64,000 bases of DNA, from positions 6,386,001-6,450,000 of the forward strand of contig JAPVLO010000153.1 in assembly GCA_027257055.1 (NCBI GenBank). The letters run 5' to 3'. A model generated the notes under the pieces. It was not told the origin of the DNA and ran no database searches. It saw only the letters and a list, made by a program, of their open reading frames with translations. Positions 46,240-56,712 of the stretch are shown piece by piece (the stretch's first letter is position 1; each line of letters begins with the position of its first letter). A program made the translations under genes and the position numbers. This DNA is from Cephalopachus bancanus (taxonomy: Eukaryota > Chordata > Mammalia > Primates > Tarsiidae).

Positions 46240-46480
46240 ATTCATTGCACAAACAGTCGTTGCACACCTACAAGATGCTGAGCTCTGTACCAGATACTGG
46301 GGAACATAAAGAAGGGTAAGATATAAGCCCTGTCCTCAAGAGACCACTGCCCAGTGGGGATGGCGGGGGGAGGACGACCGCAGGATGATGAATGTAGTAA
46401 TAGCTGCATGTACAGGCACAGTGCTTGACAGAGAGTGAATGGGTACCCTGGGGATGGTATGGGTCCCCCTTGAAGAACAG
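46240..46480 (-). mobile_element. L2 LINE 3' region, antisense
   Basis: CACCTACAAGATGCTGAGCTC, TACCAGATACTGGGGAACAT match the reversed L2 end; diverged after 46370. Confidence 0.65.
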
Positions 46481-46489
46481 GAGGAGCTA

Positions 46490-46700
46490 ATGATAATAGT
46501 TAGTGTTTACTGAGTATTTACTATGTGCCAGGCACCACTCTGAGCATATAACTGTATTAACTAGTATAAAAACCCATAAGACTAATACTATTCTTATGCC
46601 CAGGTGAGTAAACTGAGAAGTTAAGTAATTTATTTAAGGTCAAATAACTGAGCCAGGATTTGACACCCAAGAGCACACAATCTTAATGGCTGTATAGTTC
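46490..46700 (-). mobile_element. MIR SINE, antisense
   Basis: TACTATGTGCCAGGCACCAC, GTGAGTAAACTGAGAAGTTAA and AACTGAGCCAGGATTTGACA match the reversed MIR. Confidence 0.8.
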
Positions 46701-48365
46701 TACAGGAAATTATTCCTGGTAGGCTGTTCCAGGGCTATGAGTATGGAAGATGGGTGTAGATTGGTCATTATTACCCTTAGTGATATCTACCTGTAGAATG
46801 TAGACTAGAGTCCCAGGTATGAGACTAGAATATAGGATTTACCAGAGAGAAGTACTCGGAGACACTAGTGTCCTCATAAGCAAAATGGTTACCAAGTTCC
46901 TCTTTCAAGTAGCTATGCTTCTAGAATCTCTTCTCCTCCCAAAGATGATGACTAGGGTTTTGGCAAGCAACCAGAGGTTTATGGATTACAATTAAAATGA
47001 GACAAGATCCTAAGAGGTTAAAAGAGCTACAGTTTTAGTCCACTGGGCTTCCTAGAGCAGCATCGTTGTCTTGACCTTGAAAATGGAGAGATTTGAGAAT
47101 TTCGGAGCAGAAGAGTCCCAAACAGAGCCCAACACATGGGGCCTGCCTGAAGCAGAGCTGGTAGAAAACCACTTTGCAGAAGAGAAGATGCCAAGAAAGG
47201 ATGAGTTATATCTAACCTAGAGTGAGCTTTCTGAGAATGGAGAGATTGGGACTCTAGGCAAGAAGAACCTTGAAAGGAATGCACATCAATGACTGAGAAA
47301 AAAATGGTTTTCTAGCATGTAGGTGGTGAGGAATGTGACTTGGCAGGCTTTGAGTCCAACAAGGAGCCCTGGACCAGGGGGGAAAGGACTTTTCCTCCAA
47401 GACCAACTAAGATGGAGCTTAAAGGGATAACCTCAGCCTTGGCCAGAGACATGGAAGTCAGCTGTGCTGGCCTGAAGGACAGTAGTCTTGAGAGTCAGGA
47501 CCTCCAGTAGGGGCCAGTGGCCTGGCAGAAAGGGAGTGCCTGGATAGGCCTGTCTAATACTTTAGCCTGAAGCCAAGCTCTTGAGTAAGGTGCCACAGCA
47601 TTCAACTGTTCTCACCATGAAATTTTCTCACACTGCAGCAGTGTTCCTTTGGGATGAACTGATAGTGTTTATTGAACTTAAAAAGACCAGACCCAGAGAG
47701 GAGAGGAAGATGGGAAATTTGCCCTCAATATACTAGTCAGTAGAAAATCCCTTCTTCCTATCTTCCCTTCCTTTGTTCATAAAATTCTCAAAAAAGTAGT
47801 AAATGCACATAGTTTAAAAAATAACAGAGGTCTCTGAGATTTGTTGGGAGAAAAGCTGCAAACTGTGTAGCATGATGGCCCTAAGACTTTGAGGGTCTGA
47901 TTCTAAAGTACAGACTTTCAACCAGGGCTACTTACTTCCTCAATGTCTTTTGGCCTCTGCTTTCTGAGGTACCGATGGTTGCTAATTTCCAAGTCTTCCG
48001 AGGACTTCTTGGTGTAAATCAAATCGGTACTCAGGTTTCTGGCTTAGGGAATACATTCGTGTATTTTCTGTTTTCCCAAATTTTGCTCTTAGTACTTCTT
48101 CTCATGGACTACCAGCCTTTTAAATTTGTGACTTAAGAAAAAACCTCTTTATTAGCATTTTTGGTGGTATTTTAAGAGAGGAAGAAAGTAGATGGTTGTG
48201 TATAAACTGTAAACTTTACTGGAGGTCATCTTTTTTTTGTTTTTGTTTTTTTCACTTTAGTTGGTGACCATGAAAACTTATCTCTAAGAGTTAATACAAG
48301 AAATTCAATTGGGAATTTCTTTAGTCTGGAACTTGTCTTTTGTGTTAGTCATGACACTTTGAGAT
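46701..48365. other. Unassigned sequence
   Basis: About 1.6 kb with no gene or recognised repeat. The 85-codon frame at 47027-47284 (minus) has no motif. Confidence 0.45.
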
Positions 48366-48367
48366 GG

Positions 48368-48494
48368 TCATGGTTTCTTTCTTTTCTTTTTTTTTTTTTA
48401 AGAATAGGAAATACAGTTTATTTAGAAAGTAAACTAGAGAGAGAAAGAAGAGATTCACCTCCCCAAGGTAGGGGAGGGTGCGATCATGGTTTCT
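48368..48494 (-). mobile_element. TINE-like short retroposon 2 (LTR R-region copy)
   Basis: A 105-bp insert (48379-48483) sits between exact 11-bp repeats TCATGGTTTCT (48368-48378, 48484-48494). On the minus strand it has a 5' stem-loop at once (arms 48471-48480 and 48456-48464, loop AAGGTA on plus), a CT-rich body, AATAAA (48417-48422) and, 17 nt later, an A-rich tail of about 21 nt (48379-48399). No open frame. The long tail and perfect repeats suggest a young insertion. The body does not match TINE 1, so it comes from a different LTR family. Confidence 0.85.
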
Positions 48495-48605
48495 GAAGAG
48501 AGACTAAAGCAGACGGGGTAGGGATAGGAGGGCAGAAATAAGATCACCCCTTCACTTTTTAGGGATAAATGGTAAGTCCCATGCTCTCTTATACTTTTAA
48601 AATTT

Positions 48606-48906
48606 ATTGTTTATTTTTATTTTTTAGACTCAGGGTCTCACCCTGTCACTCAGGCTAGAGTACAGTGGCACAATCATGGCTCACTGTAGCCTCGACCTCC
48701 TGGGCTCAGGCAATCCTCCTGCCTCAGCCTTTGAGAAACTGGGACTATAGGTGTGGCTAATTATTTAATTTTTTTCCTTTATTTTTGTAGAGATAAGGTC
48801 TCACTATGTTGCCCAGCCTGGTCTCAAACTCCTGGATCCAAGTAATCCTCTTGCCTTGGCCTCTCAAAGTGCTGGGATTATAGGCATGAGCCACTGTGCC
48901 TGGCCT
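48606..48906 (-). mobile_element. AluJ-like, antisense
   Basis: TTTTTAGACTCAGGGTCTCAC to CCACTGTGCCTGGCC, with TTTTTCCTTTATTTTTGTAG between arms (old type). Confidence 0.9.
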
Positions 48907-49031
48907 TCCTCGTATACTTTGAGGCAAGTCTTTACTGTTTCTCTGGATCCATGCCTTAAGATTCATATTGTCAAAGGAATGATGCGGATTTTTCAGGTCA
49001 GCCTGGGCTTCAGGAGTATCAGCTCAATGGG

Positions 49032-49322
49032 TTGGCCAGTCAAGCCCTAGAGAGGGTCATCAAGGGGCTGGTAAGCCTAACCCCAGAAGTGTCAGCTCTA
49101 GTGGGCTTTTGGGATTGGGGGGGTACTGGTAAGCCTAGCCCCCGGGATGTTGGCTCTAACAGGCTGGCATGCCGAGCGCTGAGAGTGTTGCTGGTTCGGT
49201 GGGCTGGCAAGCCTAGCCCCTTGAGTGTCTCAGCTTCGGAGTCTCGCCTTCTTTCGGCAGCTCTCCTGGTTCAGCCGGCTCCGTTGGCTGGCAAGCCAGC
49301 CTCTGGGGTGCACGGCTCTTCG
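49032..49322. repeat. Degenerate tandem repeats in LTR U5
   Basis: Six imperfect units of roughly 40-80 bp share GGCTGG(T/C)AAGCC(T/A)A(A/G)CCCC and a downstream (G)TGT(C)AGCTC-like part, at about 49032, 49065, 49126, 49162, 49201 and 49285. They differ by many substitutions, so the expansion is old. Confidence 0.75.
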
Positions 49323-49510
49323 ACTCTGGCGATCTTCTGGAGCTCTTCAGGTTGCAGCTCTTCAGGGTTGAGGTTCTTGTCTCATGCCCAGGAAGAATGA
49401 GGGACATGGACAGCCGGAAAGTGAGAAAGCAGGATTTATTGAGGACAGAAAAGCTACCACGGTAGGAGGGCACCCGAAGGGGTTGCCCTTCTTGCGCTGA
49501 AAACCTGGTG

Positions 49511-49518
49511 CTTATATA
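49511..49518 (-). promoter_or_regulatory. LTR TATA box
   Basis: TATATAAG on the minus strand, 31 nt before the predicted cap site and about 80 nt before the AATAAA. The spacing is right for a retroviral U3/R promoter. Whether it is active cannot be seen. Confidence 0.65.
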
Positions 49519-49720
49519 GCCCTAAGTCTAAGCTGATTGGCTAGCACTAGCTGTGAGCTGTAGCTGGTCTGATTGGTCAGTATTAAGGTAGGGGACCTAA
49601 TGGTGAACTGATTGGTTGCTTTTCCATCCCAGCAGTGAGTACCTAAGCTCTAGCATGAGAGGCTCCCAGGGAGCTTGTTTACCAATGCTGAGCCCGAGAG
49701 GCTTGCTGGGAATTTGCTAC

Positions 49721-50655
49721 ATTTTTACCAAAGGACCCTCCTGTCTGTCTGTCTAGTCTTTCTCTAGCTATCTCCTCTCAGGAACAAGCCCCAGAATCTC
49801 CAGGGTACTAAGTAACAGGGAGTACAAGCTATCCATTGGATAAATGCCTTTAGCTGAGGGCAGAGACTTAACAAGAACATCCTTCTCATATTGATAAACT
49901 GATCCTCTGTTATCACTTAGGGAGAAATCCATCAGAGATGGCAGGGAAGTAGTGGCTTTTCCTGCAGTACATTGGAGACGGCAGAAATTCTTGTTTGCCC
50001 CCACCCTTCACATTTCCCATAATTAATGGCTGCTTATTTGTGGACACAAATAAAGTCCAAGGAAGACTACCTCATGTGTCCCGAGAGGTCCTCATGCCTA
50101 ATGATGAGTCTGCAGGCCTTGTGGGATGAATTCAAGATGGCAGCAGGGAGAGAGTTGAGAGGATGGATGCCACAGGAAAATCCATCCAGCTTCCAGTGTG
50201 TTATCAACTATTGGCCAAACCCTTCTATGCATCTGTAGCTTGGGGGTAGGGACGGTGGGGAGGAGGAGCACTTCCTTGAGACAGTGGCACATGTTAGTTG
50301 GTTCACAGCTTTTAGGGTATGGAGCCCAGGGAAACAGCTCTAGGAACATAGCTTCTCAGGACACTATCTTTCCCAGCTTGTCTCAGCACGTCATGCCACA
50401 TACCCTGCTTTACAGCTTTCACTGCCAAGACATGGAAGGGCTCAGGGTTGTCCCTTTTCAGAATTAGTCAACCCTCTTCAACAGTCACCAGGAAGTTCAA
50501 GTGATAGTGTCAAGTTCAGGCATGGGAGGCCGGAGCTGGCATTACTTAAGATTTATCTTCCATTCAGTAGGATCATTTCAGAGGTTTGGAGCAACGTTTT
50601 CCATGGAGTAACAGATTTGGGAGTCATCTGCAGATGCCAGTTAAAAGTAAAAATT
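49721..50655. other. Unassigned, possibly partly LTR U3 or internal ERV
   Basis: 49721-50012 may still belong to the adjacent LTR. The rest shows no recognised repeat or coding motif. Confidence 0.4.
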
Positions 50656-50657
50656 CC

Positions 50658-50945
50658 AGGCTGGGCTCGGTGGCTCAGCCTGTAATCCCAACACTTTGGG
50701 AGGCCAAGGCAAATGAATTGCCTGAGCCTGTGGGTTTGAGATCAGCCCGGGCAACTTGGCAAGACCTCGTCTCTACAATAAATAAAAAATTAACCGGGTG
50801 TGGTAGCGCATACCTGTAGTTCAGGCTACTTGGAAGGCTGAGGCGAACGGATCACCTGAGTCCAGCAGGTCAACACTGGGGTGGCTGTAAGCATGCCACT
50901 GTACTCCAGCCTGGGTGATGGAATGAGAAAACTAAAAAAAAAAAA
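50658..50945 (+). mobile_element. Alu, tarsier-type, sense
   Basis: GGCTGGGCTCGGTGGCTCAG, ACAATAAATAAAAAATTAACC, end GAATGAGAAAACTAAAAAA. Duplications AAAAGTAAAAATTCC (50643-50657) and AAAAGTAAAAATTTC (50946-50960). Confidence 0.94.
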
Positions 50946-50960
50946 AAAAGTAAAAATTTC

Positions 50961-51366
50961 AATCTCACTCCAGGGTTCTCACATTAAAATTTCTTGAGTT
51001 AGGATGGATCTGCCTGACAATCGTTATTTCTTAAAAATCAGGTTCTTAGGTAATTCTCATAAACATTAAACATTTGAGATACTTTAGGCCATGTTTTCCA
51101 ATTTCCAGATGATATAACTGACCTACTTTCTAGGTCTCTTCCCTAAGATTTGATTCAGAGCAACTGGGATGGAGTCTGGAAATCTGTATTTTAGCAGATA
51201 TCTTAGGGGATTCTTATCATCAGGAAAGCTGAAGAAATTCTATCCCAGGTAGGGAATATGAGGGTATTTAGGGGCTGGCCCAGGGCTTCTCTACATGGCT
51301 GACCCTAGGAATTACCTGAGTTTAAAAAAGTATACACACCTAGCCCACTCCTGATGAATTCAATTC
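50961..51366. other. Unassigned sequence
   Basis: TTTGATTCAGAGCAACTGGG and similar text suggest an old repeat, but I cannot name it. Confidence 0.4.
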
Positions 51367-51371
51367 ATATC

Positions 51372-52233
51372 TGGATACTGAGAGAGGAGATAGTCAGAAG
51401 CTGGTTAGGCAGACAGAAAGGGAGGGTCTCAAGGAGACTTAACACCTGTGGGAATGCCCCTGAACCGCCCCCACTATATAATTGTTGACTTAAAATGTGG
51501 TTAATGTGGTTAAGAACATCCTCTCAGCTGGGATCTGTGGCTCAGTCTATAATCCCAGCAGTTTGGGAGGCTGAGGTGAGTGGATTGCTTGAGCCTGCAG
51601 GTTTTAGACCAACCTGGGCAACTTGGCGAGATCTCATCTCTACAATAAATCAAAAATTAGCCAGGTGTGGTAGCACACGTCTGCAGTTCTGGTTACTTGG
51701 AAAGCTGAGGTGGGACAGCCTGAGCAACAGAGTGAGACTCCAATTAAAAAAAAAGAGAGAACATCCTCTCAACCCAAGATGTACTGCCAAAAGGGACTTT
51801 TTGCTGTTTAAACACAGGTACTTAACTAAATGTCCTAACTTGGCCTTAGCTTATTATAATATAATTAATTTAGCATTAGCATTGAGGTTTTACCCCCCTG
51901 GGTGGGTTTTTCTGTGGAACTTATGGGTAATATTCAAGATGGGGTAACTTTGGTCAAGGACCTGCATGAATTGGGTCTCGGGAAGTAAGGGGTGGATGAG
52001 ATGTAAATGAGAGTAACACCCTTAGAAAAGATAAGATAAAAACCACAAAAAATCTCCCAGGACTGGGTAACCCATTTCGGGTTCCCTCTCTTTTCTGGAG
52101 AGCTTTGTTGCTTAACAAACTCCTTCTTTCACTCATCTTTCTGGTGTCCGTGTTCCTTAATCTTCTTGGTCTTGCGACAAGAACCCAAGGTTGCTGGTTT
52201 AAGCTGACAGTGGAGCTCAAAACTCCTGCAACA
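51372..52233 (+). mobile_element. Solo ERV LTR with 5-bp target duplication, split by an Alu
   Basis: Starts TGGATACTGAGAGAGG, ends CTCCTGCAACA, flanked by ATATC (51367-51371, 52234-52238). Without the Alu it is about 620 bp. Near 52060 it has an R-like hairpin GGGTAACCC-ATTTC-GGGTTCCC, a poly(A)-signal-like AACAAA (52116) and a U5 containing TCTTTCTGGTGTCCGTGTTCC. The hairpin plus signal is the same layout as in the TINEs. No internal viral genes remain. Confidence 0.85.
51527..51758 (+). mobile_element. Alu, tarsier-type, sense, right arm deleted internally
   Basis: Inserted in the solo LTR with exact duplications GAACATCCTCTCA (51514-51526, 51759-51771). About 60 bp are missing between GGAAAGCTGAGGTGGGA and CAGCCTGAGCAACAGAG. 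Confidence 0.95.
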
Positions 52234-52238
52234 ATATC

Positions 52239-52415
52239 ATGCACGCATCTCCACTAGAAACACCACTTATCCCTCCTTCAAACTGACTTGATTCCAGTGA
52301 CTGGAAAGGATAGATTTGACCACCAAGTAGGAAGCATTTGAAAAGAGATTCTTTCCTTTTCTGGAACAGGAATCCACTTGAAAAACAAGAACGTCAGTTT
52401 CATGTTAATTACAAA
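52239..52415. other. Unassigned sequence
   Basis: No recognised family or gene. Confidence 0.45.
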
Positions 52416-52419
52416 TGAG

Positions 52420-52565
52420 ATAGGCACTTTTGCCTGCTTTATCTAACATTATCCCATGGTAGGGTTGTGATGTGGGTATTTTTATTCTGGAACTTTATGA
52501 ATGAGAAATCCGGGACTCAGAGAGACTAAGTAACCTGCTCAACATCCCACCACCTGTGTGAGTTG
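52420..52565 (-). mobile_element. MIR SINE, antisense
   Basis: AATGAGAAATCCGGGACTCAG, AGACTAAGTAACCTGCTCAAC match the reversed MIR core. Confidence 0.7.
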
Positions 52566-52770
52566 TGTGTGGGAGCACCTCTTTGTTCCTGGTCCCCTTA
52601 AAGCAAGCAGATGTATGCAGGAGAATTAATAAGGAACATTTGCCTGAGGGATTGGGGTAGCATTGATGTGGGTCTCATCTATGGGTGAAAACCCAGCTAG
52701 GGCTTGGAGAGAGAAGAGGAAGAAACAGTTATGATGCTAATGTGCTTTCTTTCATGCTTGTTTCCTCTAG

Positions 52771-52862
52771 TCACTCTGACACCACCAGGAAAGTCATGAA
52801 ATCCTTCCTTCCTAGGAGGAAGTAGCCAATTGGGCATTTATGAAATACTTAGTATACATGGA
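52771..52862 (+). repeat. Inverted-repeat arm X
   Basis: About 91 bp matching the reverse complement of 54776-54866 at roughly 89%. Core CCACCAGGAAAGTCATGAAA and TCCTTCCTTCCTAGGAGGA are identical. Not a repeat family I recognise. Confidence 0.88.
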
Positions 52863-54115
52863 GGAGCATGTGTGGTTCATCAAGTGACAAGCCCTTGGTG
52901 AAATGTTTCTTTTGACGTCTCCTACCTCCTTGTCTCCCGGGATGAGCATGATTGCAGCCAGCCTACACTCTGCCAAGGTCAGAGCAAGACCACACTCTGC
53001 AGTCTGTGCCTAAGGACAAGGAAGTCAGCACATTTTCCTCTATAAAAAGTCTACTGGCCTTCTGGGGACTGATCCTTGATGTCATTAACACCAGCGAATG
53101 CAGTTAAGTGGACTCACCCACCCAGACCATAACAAAAGTGACATCATAACCACTGACATTTCTCAGCTTCTTAGATGCTCCATGCAGTTGGCAAGCTGTA
53201 GGAGAGGTGGGCTTCTTTTTCCCACAGCTCATTATTGGAGCCTGCAGCAAACAACTGATAGACAAGTGCTGTATTGAACAGGGGACTCCAGGCAAGGCTC
53301 TGTGCTAATGCCTAACTGTCATACACTAAGGGACACATAGATCCTTTAATCCTAACACGATTAACACTGGATCACTTCGGGCTCTTATTCATAGGAGAAC
53401 AGCCACATCCATCCCAGCCAGGGAGGTCCTGGGGAGAAGCCATAGGTTCAGAGAAGAAAGAGCGACAGGGCCTCGACAGCCTTCACCAGGCCTGTGCTTG
53501 GAATTCGTGTATTATTTGTTTGCTGTTGTAACGAAGAAGAAAACAAGAATAGGGGTGAAGTGTGAGTCTGAGCCACAGAGTGATCCAAGAGCGGCTGGTT
53601 CCCTGGAAGCTTTGGTTGTATTGGCCTGCAATTCTTTGGCTGCCAAACTTATTCGGATCCAGAGACGGCATAGAATTGCTGGCACTAGAATTCTTCTTTA
53701 CCACACACTGGGAAATAATCCCAAACACTTGGAGCAAGATATGCAGCTGAGGTCTGGCTAGGTACAGGGGTGGAAGGAGTGTGTGTGTGTTTGGGGAGGT
53801 GGGGAGTGTGAGGCTATGAAAGAACTTGGAGTCAGTGAGAGAAAATACATGTTTTCTAATCTTTTCCTTCAGTGAGACTGCAGGCCCACGGGCAGGCACG
53901 GGAAAGGAAAGAAAAGAGGTGGAGGGAAGAAAGAGCAGGGGAGGAAAAAAAAAAAAACTCATGGGAAGGAGATAAACCCTGAGGAGAAAGGGTGAGATGG
54001 ATGTGGCTTGGTTACCATGTTCCTGGGGTGCATAGGTTGTAAACACACACACACACTCTCACACACACTTGTCTTTGCCAGCTTCCTGCCTACAAGTTAC
54101 CCAAGAATTAAATTT
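52863..54115. other. Unassigned sequence between inverted-repeat arms
   Basis: No recognised repeat. The longest open frame of the window (53483-54052 minus, 189 codons) lies here but is low-complexity in places and motif-free. A (CA)n-like tract is at 54039-54068. Confidence 0.45.
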
Positions 54116-54119
54116 TAGG

Positions 54120-54238
54120 TTGTTCATCCTTTTTTTAAAATTAAAAATGTAGATTTATTAAAGAGAAGATACATTATGAATGGTACAATGGGCAGGACAG
54201 CAGTGAGAGTGTCTGCTGTCTGCCAGATTGTTCATCTT
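54120..54238 (-). mobile_element. TINE-like short retroposon 3 (LTR R-region copy)
   Basis: A 97-bp insert (54131-54227) sits between 11-bp repeats TTGTTCATCCT (54120-54130) and TTGTTCATCTT (54228-54238). On the minus strand it opens with a strong stem-loop (arms 54213-54224 and 54191-54203, loop of 9 nt, one bulge), then a body, AATAAA (54154-54159), and a tail CTACATTTTTAATTTTAAAAAAA. Same layout as TINE 1 and 2 with unrelated body sequence. Confidence 0.8.
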
Positions 54239-54265
54239 AACCATCCTCTTCTAAAGTGTAAGCAC

Positions 54266-54550
54266 GGGCCAGGTACAGTGTCTTATGCCCGTAATCCCAG
54301 TACTTTGGGAGGTCCATGGGAGGATTGCTTGAGCCCAGGAGTTCGAGACCAGCCTGAGCAACAAAGTGAGATCTCATCTCTACAAAAAATCAAAAAATTA
54401 GCTGGGGATGGTGGCATGCATCTGTGGTCCCAGTCACTCAGTGGGCTGAAGGGGAAGGATCGCCTGAGCCCAGGAGGTCGAGGCTGTGGTGAGCCGCAAG
54501 TGTGTCACTGTACTGTATCCTGGGGTATAGAATAAGACTATGACACACAC
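54266..54550 (+). mobile_element. Alu, old form, sense
   Basis: GGGCCAGGTACAGTGTCTTAT to CCTGGGGTATAGAATAAGAC, tail (AC)n-like. Inter-arm ACAAAAAATCAAAAAATTAG looks transitional between AluJ and the tarsier type. Confidence 0.88.
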
Positions 54551-54775
54551 ATACACAAAAGTATAATTACCATTAAAATTTTTTTCGCCCTTATAAGTCC
54601 CTTCCCTTAAACCACACTAATGCATTTTTACCACATTAATAGATAATTTCACATTGACTTATTTTCTTTCTGCATAGTTACACTTTTGACCTCTAATTAA
54701 ACATAAACATCTTTCATGGCAGGCACTACTATTGAATTTATTTCCATCTCCCTGCTCTGAAGAACTAAGCAAGTT
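54551..54775. other. Unassigned sequence
   Basis: AT-rich, nothing recognised. Confidence 0.4.
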
Positions 54776-54866
54776 CCTCATATACTAAGTACTTCAAAAA
54801 TGCCTAATTGGCTATGTCCTCCTAGGAAGGAAGGATTTCATGACTTTCCTGGTGGTATCAGAGTGG
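54776..54866 (-). repeat. Inverted-repeat arm Y
   Basis: Partner of 52771-52862 in opposite orientation. Similarity stops sharply on both sides. Confidence 0.88.
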
Positions 54867-56395
54867 TTGAACATGGCTGAAGTCCTCAGTAGCAGTTCTG
54901 CCTGTGTAATCTTTGCCATGAGCTCTGGAATGTTCATCCTGCATTATAGTCTATGGTCCCAAAGAGTCAGCTTCTCCTCCCATCTGAAGCTTCCTTGGTG
55001 TGATCTGCTATAGTTTGAAACACTGCAGTACGGGAAACTCACTCAGTACTGCTGGTACTTCTGCTAATCTAACTTCCTTGGCTAGGGCCCAGTGAGGGCC
55101 TTTGTAACCCTGAACTCCGAGCCAAGGGAAGTCAAGTTACAGCAAGAATCTTGTGAAACAATAATACCTAATTGCATGAAGAGAATCTCAGAAAATTCTG
55201 TGTGTCTTTCAAGTTTGCCATCTACTAAAACTTTTTTTTTCACCAGCCCCACCCACGTTGATTAATGAGAGTCCCCATCCATCCAGAACCACATTTCAAT
55301 CTCTCCTGATCTCCTAAGGGAGAGGGAACATACACTTGGTTGTAGTCATACCTACTTGGAGTTATGCCCCTAAGAATTTCTAAGGAAACCTAACAGAAAG
55401 GTAAATAAAAGAAGAGAATTCCTTAGAGACTCACCGCAAAAGGCTTTAAAATTTTGGCTTCATCTATTGAACACTAGCCCCGGTGAGGGATGAGGTCCGG
55501 TCAAGGTGCCTCTATATCTTGAACATGTAAAGACTTAAGGGTTTTTGATTCTGGGCAATGATAAATAACAATGCTGATGGGAGAAAGTCAAGTCTGTCTG
55601 CCCAGAATGAGGCCTGGAGCTGAGACTGGAATGTGTTAATGTAGCCATAGGGGAGAGTGGGGCCATTAGGAACTTGGTCTCCCCCCCCCCCCCCCCCCCC
55701 GGGAAGCCTGTGAGGTTTTTCTGTGCCTTTCTTGGAGGAGACATGCTGTGTGCCTGGCTTCTAAGAATCTGCCTGTGTTGTAGTAGCTGGAGATCTTCCC
55801 ACCTGGAGTTTGCGCTTTCTGGAGTCAGATTCCTAAGAACCAGAGCTTAATGTAGAGGATGGGGACGAGAATATGTAGGAACATTCAGAGTTAAGAAGAA
55901 GCCTCCTGGAGAGCTGGGAGTTCTTTGTCCTTGCGTGCGAGATACTTAATATACGACCACAGATTTCATCTATCAAAGTTCTTCTAGACCTTGGAGTACT
56001 TAAGAATGTCTCGAGGAGCTTGTCAAATAGGGAGATTCTCTGACTTTTACTCCCAGGGAAAAGTCTCCCAGTGACTGAAGCACCTCTGGGAATTTGATGC
56101 ACAGGGTCTAAAGATTGCACTGTGAGAAACACAACACTTCCCAATACAAGGGCAGGACCTGGTTCTAAGGGCCTTGCATCACCCTCACCACCAACACCAC
56201 CGTGATTCATCACCATTCTGATAAACAATTGTCTGGGGAATGTTCTTTATTGAATGGCCCCAGGTTCAATTCACTGCAAGGTCGGCACAACCCTCGCAGA
56301 GGACCCGAGTACCTCTGAGAAACACAGACAGTGCATGTTTCTTGAGCACCTGAGTAACTGAAATTTTCATTGCATTTTATGTTAACTAATTTGAA
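54867..56395. other. Unassigned sequence with a poly(C) tract
   Basis: No recognised repeat or gene. C20 at 55681-55700 is the only striking low-complexity element. The 131-codon frame at 55833-56228 (minus) has no motif. Confidence 0.45.
55681..55700. repeat. Poly(C) homopolymer, 20 bp
   Basis: Twenty consecutive C, followed by GGGAAG. Homopolymer length is prone to sequencing and replication error. Confidence 0.95.
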
Positions 56396-56405
56396 TTTAA
56401 ATTTC

Positions 56406-56698
56406 TTTTTTTTTTTTTTTGAGTTGGAGTCTCACTCTGTCACCCAGACTGGAGTGCAGTGGCTGCTTCCGGCCACCGCAGTCTCAACCTGCTGGGCTCC
56501 GGCGATCCTTCCACCTCAGCCTTCCAAGTAGCCAGAATTATAGGCATGCGCTACCACGCCCGGCTGATTTTTTTATTTATTGTAGAGATGAGGTCTCACC
56601 AAGTTGCCCAGGCGGGTCTCGAACCCGCGGGCTCAGGCAATCCACTCACCTCAGCCTCCCAAAGGCGCGGGATTATAGGCTGAGCCACCGAGCCCGGC
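56406..56698 (-). mobile_element. Alu, tarsier-type, antisense
   Basis: Exact duplications TGAATTTAAATTTC (56392-56405, 56699-56712). Close to consensus and CpG-rich. Confidence 0.96.
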
Positions 56699-56712
56699 TG
56701 AATTTAAATTTC

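Larger units (their letters stand above)
49030..49720 (-). mobile_element. ERV LTR with repeat-rich U5, antisense; parent family of TINE 1
   Basis: On the minus strand: U3, TATA box TATATAAG (49518-49511), predicted cap site about 49487, R-region hairpin GGGCAACCCCTTCGGGTGCCC (one base shortened in copies), AATAAA (about 49434-49439), then a long U5 with degenerate tandem repeats at 49032-49322. Ends are uncertain: the U3 start may be near 49717 or as far as 50012, and no target duplication was found. No retroviral gene is attached. It looks like a solo gammaretrovirus-type LTR. Open frames across it are chance. Confidence 0.75.

Noticed and set aside
49032..49400. Open frame of 122 codons
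   Set aside because: It lies inside the antisense LTR and its tandem repeats, on the strand opposite to viral transcription.
53483..54052. Open frame of 189 codons, minus strand, the longest in the window
   Set aside because: It contains poly-Phe/Pro stretches from an A-rich tract, no motif, and no support from flanking sequence.
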